Source: Cladopsammia gracilis
Taxonomy: Eukaryota > Cnidaria > Anthozoa > Scleractinia > Dendrophylliidae
Assembly: GCA_022457155.1 (NCBI GenBank)
Contig: JAJGOT010000201.1
Coordinates: 1,321,001 to 1,385,000 of the forward strand
Direction: 5' to 3'
Length of the DNA stretch: 64,000 bases
The notes below the pieces were generated by a model. The model was not told the DNA's origin. It ran no database searches and saw only the letters and a list, made by a program, of their open reading frames with translations. Positions 42,960 to 55,405 of the stretch are shown piece after piece; within the stretch, counting starts at the first letter, position 1; each line of letters begins with the position of its first letter. The position numbers and the translations under genes were made by a program.

Positions 42960-45900
42960 TTAGACCTGAATCTCGTTGTTGCAACATGCTGCTCCCATCC
43001 CCATTAAGCAAATTATAACAAACACGAAACCAAATATGATATAATGTGAATTAGTAACCCAGAAAGCAAACAGATATAGCGTCTTGTTGCAGAAGCTGGG
43101 GCTGCTAGGGTCGGTGTAGTTGGGCTCATAGTTTTTGTAAATCCACACGTTGCCAGCAATGAACCAAGCAAACAGAAACAACTGCATTAGAGACTGCAAT
43201 GGATTCACGTTTTGCTCTTCTTCTCCATCGCTCCTTGTGTATCTTAAACCACAGGAGCAGCAACTGCTGAAAAGACCAGCTGATCCAGCCACGATCAGAT
43301 AAATGGGGATCATGTCTTCCACTGGGCACTCATCCTTATATTTAACACCTATAACGACATGATCAAGAAAACGTAATTACAGACACGATGGCTGCGGTGG
43401 TATAAGAGAGTATAACTTTTGAAATGCTGATGTCTGCATAAAGTTTAGACAGTACCAATTTCAATCTGACCAACCCTAATATTTAAACGTCATTTACTGT
43501 AAACATTGTTCAGAACGCATTTATACAATGAACTGAATACTACGCGGTCGTTGCCTATGATCTATCAGAGTACAGACGCACGGCTGACGTCAGAAAAATT
43601 GTTTGCTTTGTTTTGTCCAACATGGCGCACAATTTTGAAAATGTTTGCGAGATTATTCTGGATTGAGCAAGTGAAAGCCTCAAAAAAATGTTTAGCAGGA
43701 GCTCATTACGAGCAAGAAAAAGAAACCAAGACGAAAAGTGCTAAACTGGGACAAATCTTCGAACAGTCGAGCGCTACGAGGCAAGTTCGTAATTTTACTC
43801 TTTTTACTTTTCTGTTCATTGTATATATAAAACAAATAGATTTCCATTTGGCCGTGTGTCTGTTCAGTTATAGATCACAGAAGACGTCGAAATGCGGTGA
43901 GAACATCAGTGGCACACTCGCCTGCGGCTGGTGTGCCACTTTTTTGTTCTTACCACATTTTGACGTCATCTGTGACCTATAACTGAACAGACACACGGCC
44001 AAATGGAATATATTTGTTAAACAGCACAGAATAGAAAAACATTTATCTCTTGTCAATGACGTAATAGTATTGATATCGAATAACATTTCCCAGCATCACT
44101 TGTATCATTCTCAGTATCGTATCGAATTGGAACACTGGTGTCGGGCCTTCCTTACTTCGCTGTATCTAAACTTACCAATAGCAATCATGGCTATCTGGAG
44201 CGGAAATGTAATGAGACATATAATCACAATGGCATTTAGCACTGTGGAGAGAAAAATAGCATCGTGTTAAAGCTTTCCGGTAGATCATGGTAGATACATG
44301 TACACAGTGTTTTCAATAATATTTCCAGAAGCTTGCTTTAAGCTTGCTTTATTGTCTTAAAATAGGACAAAATAGCCAAAGGTGATGAATGCAAAGAAAT
44401 ATAAAGTAAAGAAGCAGAATAATAGTCTCCTACGCAGCCATTATTTGGGTGGTTACGCTTCTTCTCACTAGTGGAGTCGAGGACCCAAACAACAGCTGCG
44501 TAGGAGACTAGCAAAATGTAATAAGGGCTGAAGGCAAGGTCCCACCAGAATAGCAGTTTAAACCGCCTGCCACGAAATCAATTTTGATGCCTGCTGCTAC
44601 TTCCATTCTTGTAACCCTGCACTTTCGCTTAAACCTGGTGAATCTTTGTTTGCTCTGTGGATACTTTCTAACCAACTTAGTTGTATATTTAGTGGCATTT
44701 GACGATATAACGTGGACATTTTGATTTTGACGGTAAGCGAAATTTCGTTGATCGTCCCTCAAGTAACGGAGCTATGTCAGAAGTATTTGGTCAAAACTGT
44801 GCTAAAAACATTGTTTGTTAAGTGCCTATGATCATACTCCAATATTTCTTTTAACATCCACAGGAAGATAAAAAGTAAATTCTTAAAGGGATAACAAACT
44901 CCTGCCAATTTTATCAAGTTTTTTTTTTCAATAATAATAATAATAATAATAATTTTTAATTAATTGTAAACGCAAGAATGTTTGAGAATTTTTTAATAAA
45001 GGTTTTATTATTATTATTGCAAATGTATTTAGCTACAAAAAAAGCTAGGGGACACTATAACATAATTCCTACAAAGTCAAATAAAGTCCAAAAAAAGTCA
45101 AAGTCAAGTTGAAATCAATTTCAATTCGGCATCCGCGGCCAAAAAACAGTTATCAAGTGGTTCAGTGCACTACCATAGTTATTCTCAAAAAAAGCAGACC
45201 ATTATCTTCAGGTATTCTTTGATACAAATATCAGTCTTTGGCCTTTCAAAGTTGTAACGAAATTCGGTTAAATTTTATCGTGTTTCGAAATAAATGCTTT
45301 CATCGTCATCATCATCGTCATCATCATCATCATCATCACCTCATAAGTATCATGAAATTTTTCCAAGGTGAGAACATCTGCCAAAATTACAATAGACCTT
45401 TCACGCTATGGTCACATGACATGTATTGGGTAAACAAACTGAACAAAATGGCGTCTTTGAGTGACGATCTCCAGCGCGGACTGAATTAAGCTATACTGTT
45501 TGGACTACAAATCTTCGCCTTTTGCCAAAGTTTAATAATCAACAATACAAAAGCACCTTGAAGGATGTGGAAAAAAGATATTGGCTCCAAAGGTATAAAT
45601 TTTTTTATCGAAAGTTATATTCATGATGTTTACGTAGGTCACGATAAATCTACCAGTGATCATGTGGTTCAGTGGGAAAATGGAGATTCTCACAAATTTA
45701 CCTTTCTTGTTTTTTTACGGTCTACGTACTGAAATACGGATGGAAAGACTCTTTTCTTTCTGCCTAACTTTCTCTTCTTACTTAAAGTCGAAATATAATC
45801 GCCGCTTTAAAGTGCTGAGAGCATACTTTTGTACTTTTTGTCATTTTGAAATCTTTATTCGGATCCCTTTTAATTCTCGTAATCCAAACCTTGAAATAAA

Positions 45901-46888
45901 AAAAAAAAAAACAGGAAGCCTGGGGAAGCCGTGAAATGAAAAATCGTCAATAGTGGAATTATTGTAATAATCATATACGCACAACAGTAATGAACCATAG
46001 CCGCCAAAAAGCAGAATTTTCACACCATATAAAGCTGATAAAGCCACGAGCCGCAAGAGATTTCAGTGAAGGTTCAATGTTTGTTTCCCCAATATAGATC
46101 ACGTGACGTAGGCAGCGAATGAGTTTTATTGCAGACAAGTATATGCAGAGAGAAAGCTATAACTATAAATCATAAGGATTAAATCTTTAGTATTTAACAA
46201 GACGCCATTAGGCGATGAAATAGGTAAAATGGGTTCACTGACAAATGAGAACTTTTTTTGCTTGTTTGTTTGTTTTGTTTTAGTTTTTGTTTTTGTGAAC
46301 CAAACTGAACACACCACATTTTAGCAATTTTTTATAACTTACAAAAATATAATAAATCAGCTCCGGGTATGCTTTTTTTATTACAAAAACGGCTCTAATT
46401 CACACTTGGCTTACACCGCTGATAAAAAGTGTGAACAAATTAAAGAAGTTAAAAGTACGAGGAGACGTTATGGTTTTGTTACTAAGCATAACTGTTTGTG
46501 GCATCATTGGTAGCTACAAAATGGACCTGTCAATCATAGTATTCATGGTATTTACATCTAAGGGGTAAAAGAATCCAAAGGAAACAAAGAGCTCTGCTCA
46601 CCCCATAAGAAGTACGATAAGAATACAGTAAAACCTTTATTGATTTTTTTTCAGTTTTTCGAAAACCTTGCACGTTTCGAGGCTTTCTTCGGAAATTTTC
46701 GGGGAATGTTCAGTATTCTTTAGAAGACCTCGTTTGTCAGCAGTCGTGTATGGTTGTAATGTAGTTTTTTGTCTAGTCTATCAATCAGAATAAAAAATCC
46801 TACTCGTGTATGTGAGATCTTTATATCGTTGTTTGATATTTAATTGTAAATACTTACTTGATACTAAGAAAACCCAACCAAACGCCAT
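42960..46888 (-). CDS. TMEM272-like four-helix membrane protein, three exons
   Basis: Exons 46888-46858, 44241-44176 and 43348-42960 join in phase (31+66+389 = 486 nt, 161 residues). Exon 2 encodes LNAIVIICLITFPLQIAMIA (helix 1). Exon 3 encodes GVKYKDECPVEDMIPIYLIV (helix 2), then FLFAWFIAGNVWIYKNYEPN (helix 3) and the conserved CNKTLYLFAFWVTN followed by helix 4 and ACCNNEIQV. The CP..MIPIYLIV, LFAWFIAGNVW and FCNKTLYLFAFW motifs are those of the TMEM272 group, small membrane proteins of unknown role. Exon 1 (MAFGWVFLVS) is inferred only from its donor and phase and is the weakest part. Introns contain a foldback and a MITE. Confidence 0.78.
43842..44007. repeat. Foldback in TMEM272-like intron 2
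   Basis: CCATTTGGCCGTGTGTCTGTTC.. is matched by its complement ending about 44007, and GGTGAGAAC..GTGGCACAC pairs further in. Confidence 0.88.
44423..44510. mobile_element. Short MITE, TAGTCTCCTACGCAGC ends
   Basis: TAGTCTCCTACGCAGC and GCTGCGTAGGAGACTA face each other about 88 bp apart, in TMEM272-like intron 1. Confidence 0.8.
44511..46857. other. TMEM272-like intron 1: no further exon proved
   Basis: Holds AAT microsatellites (44932-44952, 45008-45018), an ATC repeat (45303-45339) and AT-rich DNA. No further exon was recognised. Confidence 0.4.
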
Positions 46889-46889
46889 C

Positions 46890-48985
46890 TGAGATCAGTT
46901 TTTTCCTACGACACGTGTGTAAAGCGGTGAACGGCCTGCTAAAATAAATATAAAATTATTTAAGTCAAATTTCCACAGTAGTGATCGCACTATCTGCAAG
47001 AATAAGAAACTGCTTTGTCCTCCTTTCGATAAACGGTTATGCCCCATTATCGCATTATTGCATTGCTTTGTTGCTACAATATTATAACACTACCTTCCTT
47101 TAAGCCGCGTAGTTTACCTTAGCCACAAAGCAAGAACGGTTTTCAAATTTCTGAAGGGGTGGACGGTAAATGTTATGCATGTGTCCTAACCAGAATTCTG
47201 TCCGAGAATGTAGATCATCGGTATTTTTTTAGGTAAGCAACCAATCAACTTCTTAGCACATTTTTAGACGTGATGCTTAGTAATTGGTATCTAAGGAAGT
47301 CTTGGTAACTTTTTAAGTGAATGCGTGAGTGCGTGAAGGCTAAGTATTCTACGTTGATGTTTCGTTCGGATGTTACAAATATTGGAGCATTCAGCTGTCA
47401 CGGGTGGATGCCTTTCACTTAACTGAACTCACAGTAGCGAAAGCCATAACGTGCTGGCGCTACAACTTACACTGGCTGCGATTCTACTCTTTAAAAGCCA
47501 CTCAAAAGGTAAATGGTAGATTTGAGCCATGTTCTCTACTTTTGTCTTGTAAGAGCTTTTCCACTCGGAACAAATTCTCCAGTAAAGTCACAAAAGCCAA
47601 TAAAAGTCGAGGCAATTTTAACTGCTGTGAAAAAGTGAAAATAGCGTTAAACGACTAAATGTGGACAGTTACGATGTTACTGACAGCCGGACGTGTTCAG
47701 TTAAGTGACCGTCAGTTGGTTTATGCACATAAAGCCAGAACGAAATCATCAGAGTTTGAAAAGGGACTAAAAGATAATGTTAACGACGAAATAAGTGCAG
47801 CTGTGGCTTGACCCATTGTAGCATATAAGAATTGATATAGTTCCGTGTTATGTCAAAAATTTCGAAAATTTTGAATCGTTTGATAGATCGTTAGAAATTG
47901 TAACTTCATTTTCTTATCAACGGTTATGAAGACTTTCATTCAAAGTTAGAACTAAATAAAGGAAACCATTCAGATGTTGCTTAGTTCATTTATTGCATGT
48001 GAGCAGCACCGTAAGCTGCGGCTCGGCAAGTAGATAAGTTGTTACCTATTACTACTTACCTTATTTGTTGGACTGTATTGGATATGTTCTCGACGTGTTT
48101 CACTCCAAGAGTTTCAACAAGAGCTTCGCTTCATAAGCAGTTTTCAAGTCAATCCACGGAAATAACTGTACATGAACTGCGTCATTCAGCTTTGCTGCTT
48201 TTGTTATTAATAGTATGCTTAGGGTCAAGCATCGGTACATTTTAGGAATTAATACACTGTCTGACGTACTTGAAGTAATTTCACTTTAATAAGGAAGTTG
48301 TAATGTTTAACATGCCATGACCTACCGAAAACTGGTCCTACGCTCTAACCAACAACAGTCGCGTCCAACTCTATTTTACCAAATCTCAAACCTAATTATC
48401 GTCCGCAGTTAGAAAAGTGTTCCACTTTCAGCTATCATTTCCTGGCACGGTAATTACAGTAGTTATAATCAGGCAAGGTGTGCTGTTTTGAAAAACTGAA
48501 AATCGCATAACTGGTTCGCTTTCTTCGAATACGTATACAGGAACCTAATACCTTTACAACACAAATAAAATTTGTTCGCTTTGTCGCTACAAAATAACCC
48601 CTCCCTTCTTAGTGTTGTACGTCATTTTCGCATAACTGGTTGGCGTTCTTCGATTACATATACCACATATGTTCGTTAAATTCCCATACAAACCTTTATA
48701 AATTGCGCTGTTATACAACACGGCTTCTCACACAAGGAGCCGCTGTTACCTTACGCTTCGATGACCTCATATTACAAATCAATATACGGTTTCTCACACT
48801 AGGAGCTTGGGCTACCTGTGCATATACAGTAAGCTTAGATAAAGAGGTATTTCAGGCTCGTTTAAACCTGGACTCTACCTCCAGCGAAGACAAGACCCAG
48901 GTTTTACGCTGACAAAATGGATCTCGCTTCAGGCTTCGCGCATATAACGATATAAGTGTATCAAGTGCATCACTCATCGGAAAGC
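46890..48985. other. Intergenic, no gene seen
   Basis: Several open frames of 60-90 codons without domains, homology landmarks or splice context. No repeat with clear ends. Confidence 0.35.
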
Positions 48986-48987
48986 AC

Positions 48988-49322
48988 TTGAAGGAATAGA
49001 TGAGAGGGGCCAAGACTCCTTATTGAGACTTATATAACGTAATGTCGACACTTTAGAATTTTATTTTCAATAAATTTTTAAGTGTAAAAAAGAAAATCTA
49101 AAATCACTACTCAGGATTGAACCTGTGACCTCAGCTAGGCTTTATAGGCTTACATAGCCTACCGTACCACTGTACCACCTAGCTTCTCGGGTTGCTTAGT
49201 CCTAAATTTAACTATATAAACTGCTACCCTTACTGTAACTGAAAGCTAACCAGTTACTCTGTTATATAAGTCTCAATAAGGTGTCCCATTTTCCTGTTGG
49301 GCCCTCTCATCTATCCCTTCAA
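48988..49322. mobile_element. MITE containing a tRNA-like core, copy 2
   Basis: TTGAAGGAATAGATGAGAGG.. is mirrored as ..CCTCTCATCTATCCCTTCAA. The interior matches 40919-41278, including the tRNA-like AGAAGCTAGGTGGTACAGTGG and box B-like GGTCACAGGTTCAATCCTG on the minus strand (about 49198-49116). The outer ends differ from copy 1 while the middle is shared. Confidence 0.82.
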
Positions 49323-49582
49323 TTGTCCTCCTCACTCATCACTGAGCCATACATTAATAAATAAGTGAATTTATTTATACATTTTCAGCAAGAACAATAA
49401 TCATTAAAAGGTTGATAGACCACAGACTTAGAAATGCTTACTCTATTTTCTTTATCAGTTTAAAGAATTTTCTTGCATGGCATCATAATTTCACCACTTA
49501 ACACTATGATAAATAGTGGTAACTTTCTTTCCGGATCTCCCTTATAAAGGGGTGCGACTACTAGACGTCACTCAAAGTGTAG

Positions 49583-49769
49583 ATAAACCATTTAAAATAC
49601 AAGGCTAGTACAACGGACATTTAAGGAGGTTTAATGGCCAATATTTCGACTTGTAGAACAAGTCTTCTACAGGGCCAGCGTAGGAGAAGACCCTGTAGAA
49701 GACTAGTTCTACTAGTCGAAACCTGCCTTAAATTTCTGTTGTATTAGCCTTGCATTTTAAATGGTTTAT
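49583..49769. repeat. Foldback with ~75-bp arms
   Basis: ATAAACCATTTAAAATACAAGG.. pairs with ..CCTTGCATTTTAAATGGTTTAT. In the centre, GTAGAACAAGTCTTCTACAGGG faces its near complement. Confidence 0.88.
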
Positions 49770-50031
49770 CCTAATTTCATTTGTAGCATGATGGATTGAT
49801 TGGTGTTACAACAGTCGTACACAACTCTATTTGTCGACAACCTAGACGGTGTTATCGTGACCAGTTCATAGAGCGTTCAGCGCTGAGCTCGTCTTTCTCT
49901 GGCTCGTTAATTACTGTAGTTACAATCAATCATGGGAGCTAAATATTCAAAGTATTTTAACTATGCCATTAAGCATTGATAAATGTGTGGTGTAAAGCGT
50001 ACTAACAGTTGTGTAGTCTAAAGGTGAAGAA

Positions 50032-50556
50032 TTAGGTTGCGTTCGATTGACCCTATTCCGGAATAAGAATATATTCCGGATTATTCCAGAATAGCCATTC
50101 CGTCCGTAGGTCTGATAAAAACGATTATTCCGTTTCTGGAATAATGCCCGCGATATAACATATCCTCGCAGCAATCAATTACCAGACATGTTTCTTTTTG
50201 TAATTGACGTTTTGAAACATTTCTTTCATTTGTTCGTACAAGGAAATGAGGAGAAGTGTCTCTTCCCGACTCCAGGAGTATCCTTTTTTGAGTAACAACT
50301 CGTTTTCTTCGCACATGGTCGCCGGCACATGGTCGCCGGCGGTAGCCATTTTGTTTGTTGTTTTGAAAAAGGCCGCGAGGCGAGGACGAAGTGACGTCAT
50401 TATTCTGGATTATTCCAAGCATTCTGCTCTCTAGTGTAGAATGCTTGGAATACATTCCATGTATTCTAGAATCGGAATAGCGACTCAATCGACCGGGCAT
50501 TCGGGGTTATTCCGTTTATCCTTATTCCGAAATAAGATCAATCGAACGCACCCTAA
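50032..50556. mobile_element. Harbinger-type non-autonomous element with a SANT/Myb exon
   Basis: Ends TTAGGTTGCGTTCGATTGA and its counterpart ..TCAATCGAACGCACCCTAA, with inner TATTCCGGAATAAG palindromes. These resemble Harbinger/ISL2EU termini. The body carries the start of a Myb/SANT-like gene on the minus strand (50349-50183). The rest of the gene and the nuclease are missing. Confidence 0.82.
50183..50400 (-). pseudogene. First exon of a Harbinger-type Myb/SANT-like DNA-binding protein
   Basis: The likely start is the ATG at 50349 (MATAGDHVPATMCEENELLL); an in-frame ATG also occurs at 50400. The stretch KKGYSWSREETLLLISLYEQ followed by MKEMFQNVNYKKKHVW is the first two helices of a Myb/SANT-like (MADF-like) domain, as in the second ORF of PIF/Harbinger elements. 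It ends at a donor GTCTG|GTAATT, but the next exon is absent before the element ends. GCCGGCGACCATGT is tandemly doubled near 50320-50340. Confidence 0.75.
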
Positions 50557-50559
50557 GTC

Positions 50560-52320
50560 ACAATTGTTTTATTGTTGTTGCTGCAGCTTGTTGTTTTTCA
50601 TTATCAGGCTTTCGTTAAGCGGTACAAGGTTGATCAGTAAAATGTGATTTATTATCAGTGATTCATGCCCTACTATGGAGGCATTAAATCGCCGGAAAGT
50701 GATTCATGTGATTCATGGGGCTATATGGTTCTGGCTAAACTTCTCAATGGACAGGAATACAAGTTAGTTTCAGCAAATTTGTTTGTTGACTTCTTTCTCG
50801 TTGTGCGTCTATTGTAAATTTCCGGACAGTTATTGTATAAAACAAATGATTCCATATTTTGCCGTCCTTCTCTGCAGTTTTAAATAACAGGTGGCGTCAG
50901 AATGTTCATGGTAAGAAAAAAAAGTGGCTCATGAGACTTCCAAAAACTTAAAGATAAAATTGGTGTAATACAGCTAGACATTTTTACTCGTCAGTTTTTA
51001 TGTTTTTCGCGTCTAACGGCTCCAAAAAAACTGACTCGTCAAAATACTCAGTTGCCTTACACGGCTTTTCGCGGAATACCTTCTATATAAGCGGTGGCGA
51101 AATATCTACTACTCTTCACCGACACTGAGGCAAATAATTGTGTTAGTATACATGTATACCAAACCATTCGTATCTTTTTTTGCTATCCTGAACAAGGTGT
51201 TTCACAGGGGGCCCAATTCGCTTTATCTAACCCCTGCTAGGGGTTATTTGGGCCCTCTGTGGGTGTTTCTTATTTTTGGGCCGTTTGGCAATCCTAAATT
51301 AAAGTGTGACATTCTGTGCTCGTATTTTTGTAAAGTTAGAAGGTTTCATTATTCCACCAGGGGGTCTTTTTCTCTCCCTTTTGTTTTCAAAATCAACTGG
51401 GTTTTTTCCTCCTAGTGGGTTTCAGAATTCCGCGAAAACAATGTTTATTCAAAAAAGGATTGATAAGAATAAGATTTGATTTAGGTATTTGTATTGTTAG
51501 ATTTGGATTATTTTTTGGTATTAAAATGTTTTGATTTGAAAAGATTAGATTTTTTATTTGTTTTTCATATGTCCTGCGGATTTGATAATATTTTGTATGT
51601 TTATTTGCGCAATATAAGCAATCAATATTGTTATTATTAAAAAATATAATAAGTCACGTATCTTGAACGTTAGGGGAGGTCACTTTATTTCAAAGCGACA
51701 ATCAATACAAAACTAGCCTTTTTTGTAATATCCCAACATTATAGCTTTTAACGTTAACTCAATTATAATTTAATACGTCTTATGCAAATTGCCCTTCATT
51801 TTTAGGCCAAACACCATTTTCAACCCACATTTCTCTCCAATAATAACATCCCCGAAAGCAAGCCCCTTGAAAAGGTCCTTCAACGAAAATAAGCAGACCG
51901 AGGCTTTACCGGCACATTGACATGGTTGGCATTCTACGGCTAAAATAAAAGGACTGAAAATGAAACGAGTTTTAAAAGTCTTCATTCTAGTTTACAGAAA
52001 ATGTCTCTACAGAATTACAATAAAAACACTTTCCAATAGTGTCCTTCACCAAATTCTCAGTTTGGTCTTCGATAATCCTATGTATATAAAGCATTTTAAG
52101 TTGTAACATTATTATCTTTTGGGTCAACTTTTATTCCATGGCTGCATTGAACTATCGTAACGATAAGGCCCTACAAGTATGGTAGGATATATCTGTCTTA
52201 TCCTATAACCTCAAATTGGAAGCATTCATTCGTTACTTCAAAAAGTTACGTTAATTGACATTAGTCGTTTTTGTTGATTTGTACACTGGACGAAACAATT
52301 GAGCATTGGATTAAAATATA
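50560..52320. other. No gene seen
   Basis: AT-rich spacer without recognisable exons or element ends. Confidence 0.35.
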
Positions 52321-52321
52321 A

Positions 52322-54961
52322 TAGCGGAGCTCTGCGGACCGAAGGCGCGCGCGGAGCCCCATACTCATAGAACCTAGAACCTATATGCCCGTCATTTTTC
52401 AAGGTCATGGCTAGCGGAATGTTTCGTGGGTGCGTGCGCGTGCGGTCCGCGTTGGGCACGGCTATCTCGCGGGCGCGTATGGCGTCCCAAAACATGCGCG
52501 TATGCTGTCACACTACATCCGAGATGTCTGTTTTCATTACGGATTTCAACCACAGAAGCGGAGATTTATTAAAGAATTTCCAAGCAAGCGAGGGAATGAA
52601 AGGTAAAACAGATTACATTTTTCTATGGGAATTTATGTTGTCATCAATCTGTCATTGACGTTTTCTCTGTGCTCTTGTGTAGTTTTGGAGAATTGTTTTT
52701 AAAACGTGCTTAAATTCAGTTGTGTCGATTTCTTGAATTTCACCCAAGGCAGCTCGGCGAACTCGATGCGCTATAAATGGTACGCGTTTTTCTTTTAAAC
52801 ATGAACTAATGGAGATCTGAATAAAATTTTTCGAAAGAAGATTGTATCGACTATTTTTAAGTGTTTGTTCATTCATTACATAGATTGAAAAGCGATTTTA
52901 TAGTTCTGTCTACACTCGCGTCGCCTTATGCAAATAAGCTTATGTTTGTGTATTTTTTGCAATTTTGATTTCCAAATCAGTTTCTCGGGCAATTTTTGAC
53001 AAGCAACAACTGTATTTTATTCGGAAAGTAGTCGTACTAGTTATTGTAGACGGAGAAAAAGTTGTTTTTGTGAACTTTTGTACGGTCTAAATGTACTGTG
53101 CAGACGGTCGCGTAATACTGTTTTTGAGAAATGCTTAAATTGAAAAATAGCCCGGTCGTCAATCTTAATTCTTGTGCTTCCCACCTTTCACCTTAGTTTC
53201 AAGTTTCAGCTTAGTTAAGCTTGTTCAGGGAGCGATGCTGTTAGGCTAAGCCTATCTATTTTATCTATATTATATTTTAAATGATTTACCTAAATTCCAT
53301 TTAAACGCCGGCAAAATAAGACACAAGGAAATTTCACACATGGAATATTTTTATGATACCTCAGTGTTTTCATTAAGACCATGAAAAAGGAGAGAAAGTA
53401 CGCACGACCATTAGCTTTTCGTGCCAAAAATTCGCCCTGATTGTGCAATGTCTATATTTTTTATTTATCTGTAAATCAATTCATTTTACCTACAAAATAA
53501 TGCATGGTTATCTTTAAAAGGGTAGATTTAAACAATCTTTTCTATAAACAGAAACGTAGTTCCAACGATATGTCCCATAAACAAAGGAAAAAGTAGAGAG
53601 AAAACATTTATCCGCGAAAAAAAAATCATGAAGAAAAGAGTTCTTGAACGCATGAAGTTAACGTAGCGGCAAGCGGTGCACTTGCAGAAACTAGAGTTTA
53701 GTATTAAATAAGATAAAAATACTGCAATAGGATAATCTATATAGTTGGACTTAGCCTAACAGCGTTGCCCTCTGAAGACCCTCTGAACAAGCTTAACTAA
53801 GATGAAACTTAACTTAGGTGAAAGGTCGGAATTAAGATTGACGACCGGGCTATTTTTCAATTTTAGCAATTCTCAAAAACAATAAGCTTAAGCCTATTAC
53901 CAGACCGTCTGCACAGTACATTTAGACCGTACAAAAGTTCACAAAAAAAAAACGTTTTCTACGTCTAATAGAATAACTATTACGACAATTTTCCGAATAA
54001 AATACAGTTGTTGCTTGTCAAAAAATGCCCGAGAAACTGATTTGGAAATCAAAATTGCAAAAATACACAAACACATTTGCATAAGGCGACGCGAGTATAA
54101 AATGTAAGTCTTGTTTTGTTTACATAAAATCGCTTTTCAATCTATGTAATGAATGAACAAACACATAAAAATGGACAACACAATCTTCTTTCGAAAAATT
54201 TTATTCAAATCTCCATTAGTTTATGTTTAAAAGCAAAACGCGCATCGAGGCCGAGCCGTGTCTTCGATGAAATTCAAGAAATTAATACAACTGAATTTAA
54301 GCTACACGTTTAAAAACAATTCTCCAAACCTAACGAGAACACAAACAAAAAGTCAATCACAGATTGATATCAAGACAAATTCCCATCGGAAAATGTAATT
54401 TGTTTTACCTTTAAGTCCCTCCGGCGACTACTGTGCTTGGAAATTCTTTAAATCTCCGCTTTGGTGCTGAAATCCGTAAAACGAACCCATCTCTCGCATT
54501 ACTAAAAATGTATATGGTTAATCGAAGCAAGATTTTATCCCTGAAAGCTCTTCTTTTTCCACTAAAGCGGCTTCTGAGTATCCCTTAATTAGTATCCCTG
54601 TCTTGAGTAGCAAACCACGAAAAAATGCAGGAAAATAACGACTTTAATTGAAACCCGCTCAGTAAAAACAGAAAAACATCAAAGTGTTTTTCCAGCTGAA
54701 GTGATATTCGGCCGTGTAACCGCGCGAAAAACAAAGCCACGCTTTGATTTCAACATGACGTCGTACGCGCATGTTTTGCGACGTCATACGCGCCCGCGAG
54801 CTAGCCCTGCGCGACGGCGGAGTTTAAAAAATATTGCGACGACGGAGCCCGGGCACACGCGCGCCCGCGAAACATTCCGCTAGCCATGACCATGAAAAAT
54901 GACGGGCATAGGTTCTATGAGTATGGTGCTCCACCGGTCCTTTGGCCCGCGGGCTCCGCTT
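52322..54961. mobile_element. Family-1 long-inverted-repeat element, most complete copy
   Basis: Left end TAGCGGAGCTCTGCGGACCG, right end ..CTTTGGCCCGCGGGCTCCGCT. The left arm (about 52322-53250) and right arm (about 53750-54961) are diverged reverse complements, with matching blocks CATGACC/GGTCATGGCTAGCGGAATG, TTTTATTCAAATCTCCATTA, CAGACGGTCGCGTAATAC and AAGCTTAACTAAG, around a unique spacer of about 500 bp. The right arm contains the captured exon on its minus strand (about 54610-54410). No transposase was recognised. Confidence 0.75.
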
Positions 54962-55405
54962 TGAAAAGGCTTTTTACGACAGGTAATACACGAACCCTTT
55001 GAAAAACGTATCGGGAGATGAAGACGTGCAATAGCAGTACTCATTTTGGGAGCGACATTGCTGGATGGACTCGCGAAAGACCCTTGTGCCAGCGCCGACG
55101 TTTTTGCTTACCAACTGCTTCATAGAATGGATGTAAACATAGAAATTAGTTCAAAGGCTGTCAACTGCCAGCTCTATCCAATTAAAGAGCAGAAGAACAA
55201 ATTTCGTTACAAATTTCAAACAAATTCTACAGCGTAGCAAAGTCAAGTGCATTGTATATATTTGCTACCATGAAATTAAGCACTCTATGCCGTTTATTAC
55301 GCTGTGTAAGGCGCCTTCGCCTTCATCTAGCAGTATATTCCTGTAGTAGTTTTTTTCATTTCACCGTTCTGTAACAAAGATTTCTGACTGTCAATTTGGA
55401 ACTTG
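54962..55405. other. No gene seen (3' side of LRR gene)
   Basis: Probable 3' untranslated and flanking region of the minus-strand LRR gene. No element ends were found. Confidence 0.4.

Noticed and set aside
45238..45489. His-rich open frame
   Set aside because: Arises from the ATC repeat at 45303-45339, without further support.
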